Positions 31,701-46,700 of a DNA stretch of 64,000 nt are shown piece by piece. A model generated the notes under the pieces. The model searched no databases, had not been told where the DNA came from, and worked only from the letters and a program-made list of their open reading frames with translations. The stretch comes from Bolinopsis microptera (taxonomy: Eukaryota; Ctenophora; Tentaculata; Lobata; Bolinopsidae). The DNA lies in the NCBI RefSeq assembly GCF_026151205.1, contig NC_087076.1:310001-374000 (forward strand). The letters are read 5' to 3'. The first letter of the stretch is position 1. Each line of letters starts with the position of its first letter. The translations under genes and the position numbers were made by a program.

Positions 31701-34700
31701 TACACATACCAAACCAACACTACACATACCAAACAACACTACACATACCAAACAAACACTACTACAAACCAAACAAACACATACACAACAAACATACACT
31801 ACCAAACAAACACTACACATACCAACAAACACTACACTACCAAACAAAACACTACACATACCAAACAAACACTACACATACCAAACAAACACTACACATA
31901 CCCAACAAACCTACACATACCAAACAAACATACACATACCAAACAAACACTACACATACCAAACAAAACACTACACATACCAAACAAACACTACACATAC
32001 CAAACAAACACTACACATACCAAACAAACACTTCACATACCAAACAAACACTACACATACCAAACAAACACTACACATACCAAACAGTGTGCGATAGATG
32101 TAGTGGGCCCCCTGCCCCTACCCCACTGGTTAGATGTAGTGGCCCCCCTGCCCCTACCCCACTGGTTAGATGTAGTGGCCCCCCTGCCCCTACCCCACTG
32201 GTTAGATGTAGTGGCCCCCCTGCCCCTACCCCACTGGTTAGATGTAGTGGCCCCCCTGCCCCTACCCCACTGGTTAGATGTAGTGGCCCCCTGCCCCTAC
32301 CCCACTGGTTAGATGTAGTGGCCCCCCTGCCCCACTGGTTAGATGTAGTGGCCCCCCTGCCCCTACCCCACTGGTTAGATGTAGTGGCCCCCCTGCCCCT
32401 ACCCCACTGGTTAGATGTAGTGGCCCCCCTGTCCCCTACCCCACTGGTAAGATGTAGTGGCCCCCCTGCCCCTACCCCACTGGTTAGATGTAGTGGCCCC
32501 CCTGCCCCTACCCCACTGGTTAGATGTAGTGGCCCCCTGCCCCTACCCCACTGGTTAGATGTAGTGGCCCCCCTGCCCCTACCCCACTGGTTAGATGTAG
32601 TGGCCCCCCCTGCCCCTACCCCACTGGTTAGATGTAGTGGCCCCCCTGCCCCTACCCCACTGGTTAGATGTAGTGGCCCCCCTGCCCCTACCCCACTGGT
32701 TAGATGTAGTGGCCCCCCTGCCCCTACCCCACTGGTTAGATGTAGTGGCCCCCCTGCCCCTACCCCACTGGTTAGATGTAGTGGCCCCCCTGCCCCTACC
32801 CCACTGGTTAGATGTAGTGGCCCCCCTGCCCCTACCCCACTGGTTAGATGTAGTGGCCCCCCTGCCCCTACCCCACTGGTTAGATGTAGTGGCCCCCCTG
32901 CCCCTACCCCACTGGTTAGATGTAGTGGCCCCCCTGCCCCTACCCCACTGGTTAGATGTAGTGGCCCCCCTGCCCCTACCCCACTGGTTAGATGTAGTGG
33001 CCCCCCTGCCCCTACCCCACTGGTTAGATGTAGTGGCCCCCCTGCCCCTACCCCACTGGTTAGATGTAGTGGCCCCCCTACCCCTACCCCACTGGTTAGA
33101 TGTAGTGGCCCCCCCTGCCCCTACCCCACTGGTTAGATGTAGTGGCCCCCCTGCCCCTACCCCACTGGTTAGATGTAGTGGCCCCCCTGCCCCTACCCCA
33201 CTGGTTAGATGTAGTGGCCCCCCTGCCCCTACCCCACTGGTTAGATGTAGTGGCCCCCCTGCCCCTACCCCACTGGTTAGATGTAGTGGCCCCCCTGCCC
33301 CTACCCCACTGGTTAGATGTAGTGGCCCCCCTGCCCCTACCCCACTGGTTAGATGTAGTGGCCCCCCTGCCCCTACCCCACTGGTTAGATGTAGTGGCCC
33401 CCCTGCCCCTACCCCACTGGTTAGATGTAGTGGCCCCCCTGCCCCTACCCCACTGGTTAGATGTAGTGGCCCCCCTGCCCCTACCCCACTGGTTAGATGT
33501 AGTGGCCCCCCTGCCCCTACCCCACTGGTTAGATGTAGTGGCCCCCCTGCCCCTACCCCACTGGTTAGATGTAGTGGCCCCCCTGCCCCTACCCCACTGG
33601 TTAGATGTAGTGGCCCCCCTGCCCCTACCCCACTGGTTAGATGTAGTGGCCCCCCTGCCCCTACCCCACTGGTTAGATGTAGTGGCCCCCCTGCCCCTAC
33701 CCCACTGGTTAGATGTAGTGGCCCCCCTGCCCCTACCCCACTGGTTAGATGTAGTGGCCCCCCTGCCCCTACCCCACTGGTTAGATGTAGTGGCCCCCCT
33801 GCCCCTACCCCACTGGTTAGATGTAGTGGCCCCCCTGCCCCTACCCCACTGGTTAGATGTAGTGGCCCCCCTGCCCCTACCCCACTGGTTAGATGTAGTG
33901 GCCCCCCTGCCCCTACCCCACTGGTTAGATGTAGTGGCCCCCCTGCCCCTACCCCACTGGTTAGATGTAGTGGCCCCCCTGCCCCTACCCCACTGGTTAG
34001 ATGTAGTGGCCCCCCTGCCCCACTGGTTAGATGTAGTGGCCCCCCTGCCCCTACCCCACTGGTTAGATGTAGTGGCCCCCTGCCCCTACCCCACTGGTTA
34101 GATGTAGTGGCCCCCCTGCCCCTACCCCACTGGTTAGATGTAGTGGCCCCCCTGCCCCTACCCCACTGGTTAGATGTAGTGGCCCCCCTGCCCCTACCCC
34201 ACTGGTTAGATGTAGTGGCCCCCCTGCCCCTACCCCACTGGTTAGATGTAGTGGCCCCCCTACCCCACTGGTTAAATGTAGTGGCCCCCCTACCCCACTG
34301 GTTAGATGTAGTGGCCCCCCTGCCCCTACCCCACTGGTTAAATGTAGTGGCCCCCCTGCCCCTACCCCACTGGTTAGATGTAGTGGCCCCCCTGCCCCTA
34401 CCCCACTGGTTAGATGTAGTGGCCCCCCTGCCCCTACCCCACTGGTTAGATGTAGTGGCCCCCCTGCCCCTACCCCACTGGTTAGATGTAGTGGCCCCCC
34501 TGCCCCTACCCCACTGGTTAGATGTAGTGGCCCCCTGCCCCTACCCCACTGGTTAGATGTAGTGGCCCCTGCCCCTACCCCACTGGTTAGATGTAGTGGC
34601 CCCCCTGCCCCTACCCCACTGGTTAGATGTAGTGGCCCCCCTGCCCCTACCCCACTGGTTAGATGTAGTGGCCCCCTGCCCCTACCCCACTGGTTAGATG

Positions 34701-37700
34701 TAGTGGCCCCCCTGCCCCTACCCCACTGGTTAGATGTAGTGGCCCCCCTGCCCCTACCCCACTGGTTAAATGTAGTGGCCCCCTGCCCCTACCCCACTGG
34801 TTAGATGTAGTGGCCCCCCTGCCCCTACCCCACTGGTTAGATGTAGTGGTTAGATATACTGTTAAAAAAGAAGCACTATCACAGTTCTTTTAGCTGCTGT
34901 ATATATTTCCAGGGTTTGTCCTAAAATAACTGAATAAGAACCTAATATCTATAATAATTATTGTCAGGATGCAATCAATTAGTCGAATATTAATTAGTTC
35001 GCTATTTGGCAGTATATTCCGGCTGCAGACAATAATCATATCCGGGTATATCGGTGAGCGGTGTAGTAGTAGTAGTAGTAGTGTGCAGGGCATACCTTGT
35101 TTACAGGTAGTTACCGTCACTAAAACCAATATTTAACTTTTAAATATTTCTATTGTTGCCACAGGAAAAAGGATTTTTAAATCTCATTAGACTGAAGCCG
35201 CAATATTATAGCGCTGTTCCTGTGTAATATTCAGGGGGTCAATTTACAAATCATATAAATACAGATTACTTAGAAAGCATGTTGTGTTTGAATAGCTGGT
35301 AGTGAGGAGTATACTCACTTATACTGATTGCCATTTTCTCTCTGAAGCCATTGTGCGTACACGGTATGTTACAAGTTCTATCATTGATATGTTTACATCT
35401 CTCTTTGTGCTGTTTAGTAAGATTACTTCATCTCATTATAATGAATGTTTTGATAAGCAACTTCTTGGCAAACTTATCCCAAATTTCTTATCGATTACTA
35501 GATCTAGTATGTAGTCACAATTACATTTCTTATTTAAAACGACTTGAAGTATGAACACTAGAGTAGCAGAGTGTAGTTAAATTAATAAATCTTCTAAATT
35601 CTGTTCTAAGTTAAAACGTTTATTGAGTACTGATATGTTTTTAAGCTGTGCAGAAACTGAATTCATTTCTTCGTATGCAATCGTGACCTAATCCACGCAA
35701 TGTGTTTAGGTTTAGGTAACATGACCAGAATACAGCTCTCTGATTGGTTAGTTTGTATCACGTGACCAGAATACAGCTCTCTGATTGGTTAGTTTGTATC
35801 ACGTGACTAGAATAAAGCCTCCTGATTGGTTAATCGTGACCTTATCCACGCAACTTCTTCTTCATAGTGCAACATCAAGTTAAACACAGGTATTCGATTA
35901 AATATGCTCCTGTTTGCATGGAATGCGCCTGGTACAATATGCCCCCCCCCCGTCTACACTCTACATGCTGCGTGTCTATGGTAGTATTAGTTTCTCTGTG
36001 TACGTACCATAAATTATAAGATATGTTTGTAATAAATTCCGGTGCAACATTTCTACATTTTTGCGATCGCTATTACTGCCCTCTTTTTACTTAGTGTTAT
36101 TGAATGTTTATTAAATGTTGGTCCTGTTCTCCGGTGAATCTATCTTTTGTCTTCGCAATATAATTACTTATTTTTTAGATTTGTATTAATCTTTAAATTA
36201 TACTTCAAGGCTAACGTTTTCCTTTGTAAAAATATATCAAGTTGTTCTGTTCTGTGTATTGACTTGCCACTTTTATATTCGCCGACTGACTACAGTATAT
36301 ATTTAACAACTTTAAATAACGAACGACCCCACAAAAGTAATGATCAAATGATGTTAATCTGTACAATCAATTATAACAATTTAGCATCATGTATATTGTA
36401 TATCATGTAGTTTCATATTTTCTATTATAATGTAGTAATCACAGTTGCAGTTATGATGTTTACCTTAGATACTATTACTCGTAATGATAATAGTACAATT
36501 ATCTTGATAGCAAGGAAGTACTGCTACTGTTATATTGTGTAGGCCATGTACAATTATTGTGTACATATATAAATATATCTTGCCCTAATTCAAATCCTTA
36601 GTAGTAGAAGTAGTCTAATCCTTGATAACCTCAACCGAAATCCCTGATGGCTGCCGGAGCAGAATATGACAGAACGAACATAACAACCATCAGCTCCCTT
36701 GATGATTACTTTCCGTACTCAGACGGAGTGTTTATCTCCCTGGCCGGACTAAACATACTCATTGTTCTTATAGCGGTGCTGGGTAACTGTATCGTGATCT
36801 ATGGAAGTAAAATATATAATGCCATCAAGATAGACAAAGTTTCCCTCATATTTCTGGAAGCTCTGGCTGTAGCAGACATCCTAATAGCGATAGTGTTCTA
36901 CGTGCCCATAACAGTGACTCTAGTCAGAGGAAGCTGGGTGCTAGGCAACAGTCTGTGTTTTGTAAACGCCTTCTTCACCTCTACCCCCAGCATAGCAGAG
37001 ATCCTCATACTGACGGCTATCTCCCTTCACCGCACCTGGGCGGTGAGGAACCCCTTCAACGCAGATGTTAACCCCACTCTTGTAATGGTCCTGATCCTGG
37101 TGTTGTGGCTGGTAGCTCTGGTGCCCCCCCTAGTGTGGATAATACTAGACATGTTCTCTTACTACGACCCTCACAACCTGTCCTGCGTGTCCTCTGTGTA
37201 TACTGACCCTGCTATGAGGGGGGTCGCAGCTGCTGGCAGTGTCCTGCTCGTAGGGTTACCTCTGTTGGTGGTGGTCATTTGTAATATCTACCTTCTCTAC
37301 GTCTCTATTGCTCACAACAAACGTATGGGACAGTCGCCTTCCAGGTGGGTTCATTATTAGGTAACTTCCGGCACTTTCACTTTTATTATTATAAATAAGA
37401 CGATCTTTTAGAGTATTCTTTTTGAGTATTATTTTAGATTATTATTTTAGAGTATTCTTTTAGAGTATTATTTTAGAGTATTCTTTTAGAGTATTCTTTA
37501 AGATTATTCTTTACGAGTATTCTTTTAGAGTATTCTTTTAGATTATTCTTTATGAGTATTCTTTTTGAGTATTCTTTAATAGTATTCTTTTAGATTATTA
37601 TTTTAGAGTATTATTTTAGAGTATTATTTTAGAGTATTCTTTAAGAGTATTCTTTAAGAGTATTCTTTTAGATTATTCTTTATGAGTATTCTTTTTGAGT

Positions 37701-40700
37701 ATTCTTTAATAGTATTCTTTTAGATTATTATTTTAGAGTATTATTTTAGAGTATTATTTTAGAGTATTCTTTAAGAGTATTCTTTAAGAGTATTCTTTAA
37801 GAGTATTCTTTTTGGGTATTCTTTAGTTTGACAATTTCTATTTTGCAGGGTAGCAGTGGTGACTATAACCATTATCTGCTGGACCTTCGTCATATCTTGG
37901 TTGCCCTTTGTGATAAAAGTAATTCTGACGGCGGTGATGGACGAGGTCCCCGCATGGATATACGTGGTACAGATTGAGATGCTGGGTCTCAATGTAATGC
38001 TCAACCCTGTCATTTACACCGTCACAAATAGGAGGTTCCGCGACTTTTTGGTGAGGAAACTTTTCAGGCGACGAAAGAAGCCGACTCATTACTTAAACCG
38101 GAGTTTTAGTCCGAATAGGGATCTGAATGTAGTGCAGAGGATATCGGCATTTTCTGATTCATCTCCCAACTTGCACAGAAATACTGCACCCAATTATAGT
38201 ACAGGGAAATCCGTCTGAAAAAATCGATTTGCCGACACACAAAGCTTACAAAGGATTTTTGACGTTTTTGAGTCCTAATAGGTGTCCTTTATGGCTGACC
38301 AACTTTTCCAAACTTTTCCACGTGTCTTAAGGCCACTTTTTGCCACTTTACCACTTTTTACCACCTTTTTTGTTTGTCAAATATCTTTAGTTGTGAACAT
38401 CGTAGAAAGTTGCAGATTAAACGAGGGTGTTTATATTATCAAGAAGAAAAACTTTTGTTCAGACAATTTTTTCCTCAGATAATCAATTAATTGGATAATT
38501 ATCAATTAACTAATTAGCAAAAATTTAAAATTTTTTTATTGGCTCAAAATGATTGGAATAGCTTAAAACACGGAGAAAAGTAGTTTTTAGAAAAACTTCG
38601 AAAATTTTTCACTTACATTTTTTTTTCAAGACTTATAAAAAAATTTCGAATTTTCGAAATTTTTTTCGCCAAAAGTTATCAAATTGCATGAAACGTGGAG
38701 AAAAATGCTTTTTAAAAAACTTCGCGAATTTTTGTTTTCAAGAATACTAAAATCACTTATAGTTGTAGTTGGAGTTCAGTAAATCTCGGCAGATTTTAGT
38801 AATCAGGAATTATTAAATCGAAATAGATAAAAGGACTGAAACTGAAAAACGTTAACCACAGGATATTAGAGTTTATAATTAATTACAGTATATCCTTATC
38901 GATTTTTACAGAAACTGCACCAAAGGCACATTTAAGATCGAGCCGATAGCCTGCTGTACTACGATAATATGTAATAAATAAAACATCTCTGAGTCTGTAC
39001 CGTCAATCGTGCTAATCTGAACCAGCCTACCTGGATTACCATCTACCTCTTCTTTTCATCAATAATTAGACCGAGTTGTGCAAGAAATGTGATTAATCAT
39101 AGCTCATATTGCATTTAGTGGGTGATGTAAGTACTTGTCGAGCTGTATTCAATCACAATAGTAATATACGACACAATACCTTTGTATTAGATGGCCCTTA
39201 ATGCGGTATATGAAACGCTTTATACCTCGATAGACCCGGTATAGTTTATCACGAAAACGTCTACTTGGCCTCATGGCTCATTTACAGCTCGAAGAAGGCA
39301 ATAAGAGACCATGGATACCAAGGAAGAGCTAGGAAGTAGGAAACAAGTGTAAATACACCTTCCAACATCTATTGTGACTTGTTTTCTATTGTTCTGCGTA
39401 CCACTTCATTCGCTATGCGAGATACCTCATACCTCAAATCACCCCCATATGTCAGGGTTGGCTAAATTCAAAAAGAGTAATATACGGGCAGAGGTAAAAT
39501 CTAGAATCTAGATACAAGCGTCCGACATGGGCAAGAGCAGTGGGGTAGTAAAGAAACGGTAATGATTATGTTGGTTTGCAATCCGGATGTTGTGAAGTAA
39601 AAAGACAGGTTCTTGCCGCAGGATATTTGGGGGCCATGATGATCAGCTCGGGATCAATATGGGACGGATCGAAGAGGATTAAAATGTGCGAGTTGACATT
39701 TTAGGCTTTCTGATGTTTTCTTGCCTTCTTCGAGCTGTCAATGAGCCATGAGGACAAGTAGAAGTTTTCGTGATACAGTAAAACCTCTCTATGCCGGCCT
39801 TTCGCGGGAGAAACGAGAAGTGCACGGTATAGTCTATAGATTTATAGAAACACCCCGATAAAGAGCATTTCATATACCGCATTAAGGGGCATATGATGTA
39901 CACATACTGTGTTTTATTGTGATAGTGTGATTGAAAACAGCTCGATATTATTTACAGACCCATCAAATGCGATATGACTCATATTGCATTTGGTGGGTGA
40001 TGTAATTATTATGAGCTATAATAATAATAAATCATATTTCTTGCACAACTCGGTCTAATTATTGATGAAAAGAAGAGGTAGATGGTAATCCAGGTAGGCT
40101 GGTTCAGATTAGCACGATTGACGGTACAGACTCAGAGATGTTTTATTTATTACATATTATCGTAGTACAGCAGGCTATCGGCTCGATCTTAAATGTGCCT
40201 TTGGTGCAGTTTCTGTAAAAATCGATAAGGATATACTGTAATTAATTATAAACTCTAATATCCTGTGGTTAACGTTTTTCAGTTTCAGTCCTTTTATCTA
40301 TTTCGATTTAATAATTCCTGATTACTAAAATCTGCCGAGATTTACTGAACTCCAACTACAACTATAAGTGATTTTAGTATTCTTGAAAACAAAAATTCAC
40401 GAAGTTTTTTAAAAAGCATTTTTCTCCACGTTTCATGCAATTTGATAACTTTTGGCGAAAAAAATTTCGAAAATTCGAAATTTTTTTATAAGTCTTGAAA
40501 AAAAAATGTAAGTGAAAAATTTTCGAAGTTTTTCTAAAAACTACTTTTCTCCGTGTTTTAAGCTATTCCAATCATTTTGAGCCAATAAAAAAATTTTAAA
40601 TTTTTGCTAATTAGTTAATTGATAATTATCCAATTAATTGATTATCTGAGGAAAAAATTGTCTGAACAAAAGTTTTTCTTCTTGATAATATAAACACCCT

Positions 40701-43700
40701 CGTTTAATCTGCAACTTTCTACGATGTTCACAACTAAAGATATTTGACAAACAAAAAAGGTGGTAAAAAGTGGTAAAGTGGCAAAAAGTGGCCTTAAGAC
40801 ACGTGGAAAAGTTTGGAAAAGTTGGTCAGCCATAAAGGACACCTATTAGGACTCAAAAACGTCAAAAATCCTTTGTAAGCTTTGTGTGTCGGCAAATCGA
40901 TTTTTTCAGACGGATTTCCCTGTACTATTACGGGGATGCGCGGATTTAAATGGCAAAATCTTATCAGAATATTTGAACCGAGAAGATATAGATTTTAATT
41001 CAATTTTTACTCGATGAAGTAGCGGTCTTTAAAATATTGAAGTCACGGGAGTTTTTTATTTGAGCGTAATTGATGTGTTCTGTAAATCATTATACATAAG
41101 TGCACGTCTTGTCGTCTGCAATGTCTTACATTTCAATTTTCATCATAACAATAAGTTTGTTTTTCTGGGCAAATCGATTTAAAACATTAAAATCAAATCA
41201 CTGAAAATACTCTGAAGTTGGTAATTGGGTGGAGAAGATATTTGATACGCGACCTACACTCAATACTCTGAACGTAATATGATTGATTACAAATTGCAGG
41301 TCTGCAATTTGCACACAAACTCTCAATTCTCATTAGTATCCAAAAGTCAGGATACAACTTAACAAGGAGCCTGCCATCTAAGACACAGCCTTTATAAGGA
41401 GCCTGCCATCTGGGACACAGTCTTTATAAAGAGCCTGCCATCTGTGACACAGTCTTTATAAGGATCCTGCCATCTGGGACACAGTCTTTATAAGGATCCT
41501 GCCATCTGTGACACAGTCTTTATAAGGATCCTGCCATCTGTGACACAGTCTTTATAAGGAGCCTGCCATCTTGAACACAGTCTTTATAAGGAGCCTGCCA
41601 TCTGGGACACAGTCTTTTTAAGGAGCCTGCCATCTGGGACACAGTCTTTATAAGGAGCCTGCCATCTGGGACACAGTCTTTATAAGGATCCTGCCATCTG
41701 TGACACAGTCTTTATAAGGATCCTGCCATCTGGGACACAGTCTTTATAAGGAGCCTGCCATCTGGGACACAGTCTTTATAAAGATCCTGCCATCTGGGAC
41801 ACAGTCTTTATAAAGAGCCTGCCATCTGTGACACAGTCTTTATAAGGATCCTGCCATCTGTGACACAGTCTTTATAAAGAGCCTGCCATCTGTGACACAG
41901 TCTTTATAAGGATCCTGCCATCTGGGACACAGTCTTTATAAAGAGCCTGCCATCTGTGACACAGTCTTTATAAGGATCCTGCCATCTGTGACACAGTCTT
42001 TAAAAGGAGCCTGCCATCTGTGACACAGTCTTTATAAGGAGCCTGCCATCTAAGACACAGCCTTTATAAGGAGCCTGCCATCTGGGACACAGTCTTTATA
42101 AGGATCCTGCCATCTGTGACACAGTCTTTATAAGGATCCTGCCATCTGTGACACAGTCTTTATAAAGAGCCTGCCATCTGTGACACAGTCTTTATAAGGA
42201 TCCTGCCATCTGGGACACAGTCTTTATAAAGAGCCTGCCATCTGTGACACAGTCTTTATAAGGATCCTGCCATCTGTGACACAGTCTTTAAAAGGAGCCT
42301 GCCATCTGGGACACAGTCTTTATAAGGAGCCTGCCATCTGGGACACAGTCTTTATAAGGAGCCTGCCATCTGGGACATCCAGCAAACTAAGTTGACGTAG
42401 CTTTAAGAAAACGTATCATGGAGAGTTTGCACACATTTAGTCTATTATTAGCATTCTGATATAGTGTCAGTGGATGAGGCAGAAGGAATTATATATATAT
42501 ATATATAACTATATGATTAGTATATATATATAATAACTATCAAACTTCTTTCTGATCTGTATCAGTGTAACAGTGTTTTTAATTTGAAAGTATTTTATCC
42601 GCTGATCTGATACAAGCTGTCAGTTAGCAAGTCATCTTACATAACACGTGACATACCACGTGACATACCACGTGACATCACGTACAAAGCAAGAATATCA
42701 TCAAGTAATGTCAGAATTTCTATTCCAGTAGTAACCGTGACATGCGCAAGATCGATTTGGGCTAGGCCTAATTAATATCTTTTAACAAAATTGAAAGTTT
42801 GCCTATATTTTGCAGTTATTTTGTAGCAGGCTTGGAATGGCCATTATTGGCGAGAATTTTTGTCATACCACTATTTTAGCGCTTCACAGATCGCAAAGGT
42901 TTACAGTGCACGACCAAATATTATTCGCACATTCTAATAACGTTTAAAATATTAGAAATATCTAATGATCTAATCCACATGCAGGCATGCTAATTAAATT
43001 ATTACGTGATTAAGAAGAAGTTTACCTGTACCAGCCCTCGTTCTCCAGGGTTATATCGAATATAGTGAACTCGGAGTGGACGTCCCTGTACCCGGTATCT
43101 ACATTTCGGTATCTAAAATAAATATTATTAGTCTCACAGTTCGTAAGGGACATCACACACAAAATAGAGTTTTATTAGTTTCATTTACAGATTAGCTGCA
43201 GATTGGTGTGGGCATTGTGAACATTTTCTGGAAAATGATTTGTCACAAACATTTGTGTGCAGGAATGTTCATAGTCCCAGCAATTAGTTGTAAAAAAAGA
43301 TCTGATGAGCACAACTAGCTAGCGCATATTATGTTCTCCATGCGCTCTAAGAACACTCTTTAAAAATGTGTTTCTGCCATTAAAAGGCACTGAGGGACTC
43401 AATAGGGGTGACAAATTATTGCAATATTTTGCATAATGACTGCAATAATCAATATTCACATTATGGCAAATAGATTGTTTGAAAATTCTCAGACCATCGC
43501 GTATAAAAGATGTTTTAATTTTCGCCTCAACTTTTTGGACCACAAATCGGAATATAATCATTTGAGGACATATTGTTTCAAACCTTGCATATTGCGGCCA
43601 TTGCGGAAAATTTTGTCACCTATTTGAAAGTCTTTGAGACCTTTTTAGCTCAGTTTATAACAAACCCATATTTTTGCAAATAGCCAAGCCAAAAATTAGT

Positions 43701-46700
43701 TTTTCGCCAATAATTCGAAAAGTAAGTCATTTACTTTTAGGGCATATGCCATATGCTGCTTTATAAGTTCTACACGAATATGTTGGTTTCAGCTATTTTA
43801 CACTTATCCAGAAGTCTGTATTATCTTCCAAACAAAAGTTAGGAAACTTTACCAAAAATATCAGAGATTTTTAATTTTTTCCAAAAATTTAAAAAATCTC
43901 AAGTCTCTGGTCTGAGCACTTTACACCACGTGGTGTGACGTCACACCACGTGGTATGACGTCACACCACGTCAGCCTTAATGTGAATATCGCAGTAATTT
44001 AGCACCTCATATTGAGCTCCTGGGTGCCTTCCTAATGGCAGGAACACATTTTAAAAGTTTGTTCTTAGAGCGCATATCTAGTTGTAGTTATCAGATATAC
44101 TTTTACAACTCATTTGGGGTGAGACTATTTACAAGAGGGTTTCAGTACCTGTTAGAATATCTCAATTTCCGGTACATTTGTTTGGTTGATATAGCCACTC
44201 TGGGAATTGGGTTACCTGGGACAAAGGTTAAAGTTAGTGTGTGCATCATGTGAATTTCTAATCCACTACTTCAATATAATAATAATATACATAATATATC
44301 TCAAAAACTCTCCCGCCCAAAAAAGACTTTCTTAGATTTTGTATAATTAACGTCAGAAGTGATAAAAAATAAACGTTAGAATAATGGCGTTATTTTATTT
44401 AAAGTTAACTACGTCGTCGCTTAGCAACCGCAAGATATTGCACGTGCGCGAGCAAGCACTGGTTAGCAACGCGCGTTGCCATGGTTTATGATACGTCATA
44501 CCTAGCTTACATTTACGCTCACGCTATGACTATTCATAACTTTGGTTGTGATTGATATTTGTTGGTGCAGAAAATTGAGGGTATAGAATATAGATGTGGA
44601 TTCTGGGAGGTGGGGCATATTTGTTGACACGTGACAGCGATTAACCAATCAGCGGTTCAGCATCCACTATCGACCAATCAAATCACTGTCACGTGCACAA
44701 CCTCTCCAACAGAATCCACATCTATATATTGTAGGATTATTTCTGCAACCTGCAGATATTGTAATTTATTCTAAAAAATATCTATTTCAAATATGTTAAA
44801 ATCTAGTTTATTTCGGATTTAAATTATCTGTAGAAGTTTCCTAATATTCTGAGATCCACGCTTCTTATTATTTTGGATGGCTACAGTTTCAAAAAATTGT
44901 TCTAGTCACTTTTTTGTTTCAAGAAATGTGAGGCGATATGGTGATGGCAGCTGACTGAAAGGCGACGACATTTATCTCCCGCAACTTATTTAGCAGCCAA
45001 TACACCCCAATACTCCAAAACAATGTCCTGACCAAGAACTTATATCCAGTTGACAACTTATTACAAATTTCAAAGTTATTCATCATACCGGTAATCAAAT
45101 TTGAAAGTAGACCGTACAAAACTGAGTTGGCCGGACAACAGCCTCCTAGTCTAGAACTGTCTCTCTGTGTTCTCCGTGAACTGGAGAGTAGGTATCAAAT
45201 GTCGTGTGATTTGTAACCACCATTATATAGTCGCCAGATGGGGGAATTTGCCAAACTTAGAGCTAACATTTCAACAGGCACCCACCTCACCAACCTAAAG
45301 ACGAATAACACAGAGTTCAACCCAATTAGGATGTGCAAACTGAACATTCATTTCAACCGCACCTGTGTTGACATCAACTTTCTATAAAGCTGATATCCCG
45401 CACAATGTGTTGACAGCAACTTCCTACAAAGCTGATATCCCGCACAATATGTTGACAACAACTTCCTATAAAGCTGATATCCCGCACAATGTGTTGACAG
45501 CAATTTCCTACAAAGCTGATATCCCGCACAATATGTTGACAGCAACTTCCTATGAAGCTGATATCCCGCACAATATGTTGACAACAACTTCCTACAATTT
45601 CCTATAATTTCCGAGTGGCTTAATCAAGAAACCGGTAAGTTATGCGGAGTGGTACTAAAGTGTCTCACTTTTTTGGATACGCTCAGAATTAAATTGACAG
45701 TAATGCGGCCGTTTTCGTTCATGCTTCACTGCGATAGTGAAGTCCCGGCCGAAGGCACGGGTTACACTAGTAAGATATAATAGAATAAAGATAGCATACT
45801 GTAAAGATATCTTACCTGAAGCGACGCAGCGTAAAGTGATTGTGTCACCTTCTTGCACTGTAATATTCCTTAACTCCGTGACGAAGTAAGGGTTGCTAGT
45901 AGCAACCACTTGACTACGGTAATCGTCGAACTGGGCTGCTTCTGCTGCTACCTGCAATATTCATTGTTAGGAAAATGAAAGTTTGGTTGAACGTATTTAA
46001 TATTTATGTTCAAACAGGAAAAGGGAATTTTCGAAACTGCACCATATTGATAACAGAGCCTGTTGCAAAGGAATTATTTCTCTTGTCTCAGGTGCAGCTG
46101 TATAAGTTAGTCGAGTGACCATGTTTGATTTTGAGCAATTTACGACTCATCTTTTGTTCATATTTCCTATTGTGTCTGTTTATATCTTGATTTATATGAT
46201 GAGATTGCGTCATCATGGGTTAAACATTCTATCCTTTGAGAGTGATCTAAACCCAACCTAATATCATGACCTAAGGTTAATAGCAGGCAGCACTGTCGTC
46301 ACAGCCTCCCCTTATATTATTTACAGAGCGTTTCCAAATATTCATCTTAAAGAATGTCGACAATGTGTGCAATCATCACTTATATACCAATATATACTAT
46401 GACATTTCAAATTGAATGGTTAACAAACCATGAAATTATAATCAGATTCTTCCCAAATTCTAATTCGTGTCCGACAAAAGATTCTTTTAACAAGACTTGT
46501 TAAAAGTTAGGCTATGTGACAGTAATTAATTAATAATAACTCTTTATATTAGATCAGATCCTTATTTAAACGCTGCTACACATTTAAACCCTCTTAAATT
46601 AATTAATATCAGCCTCCAGGAACCAGGCTGGCTTGAAAGGAGTAAAGTTTACAAAGGAGTAAAGTTTACAAACCACCAAATCATGAGATCCTATTAAAAC

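Noticed and set aside
31274-34804. Open frames of 620, 639 and 319 codons
   Set aside because: They cross two minisatellites (20 bp and 36 bp) and change frame with each C-run length change; no start context or homology.
38282-38482. 66-codon open frame present twice (also 40842-40642, minus)
   Set aside because: Two copies arise from the large inverted repeat; no domain and AT-rich composition; not a gene family.
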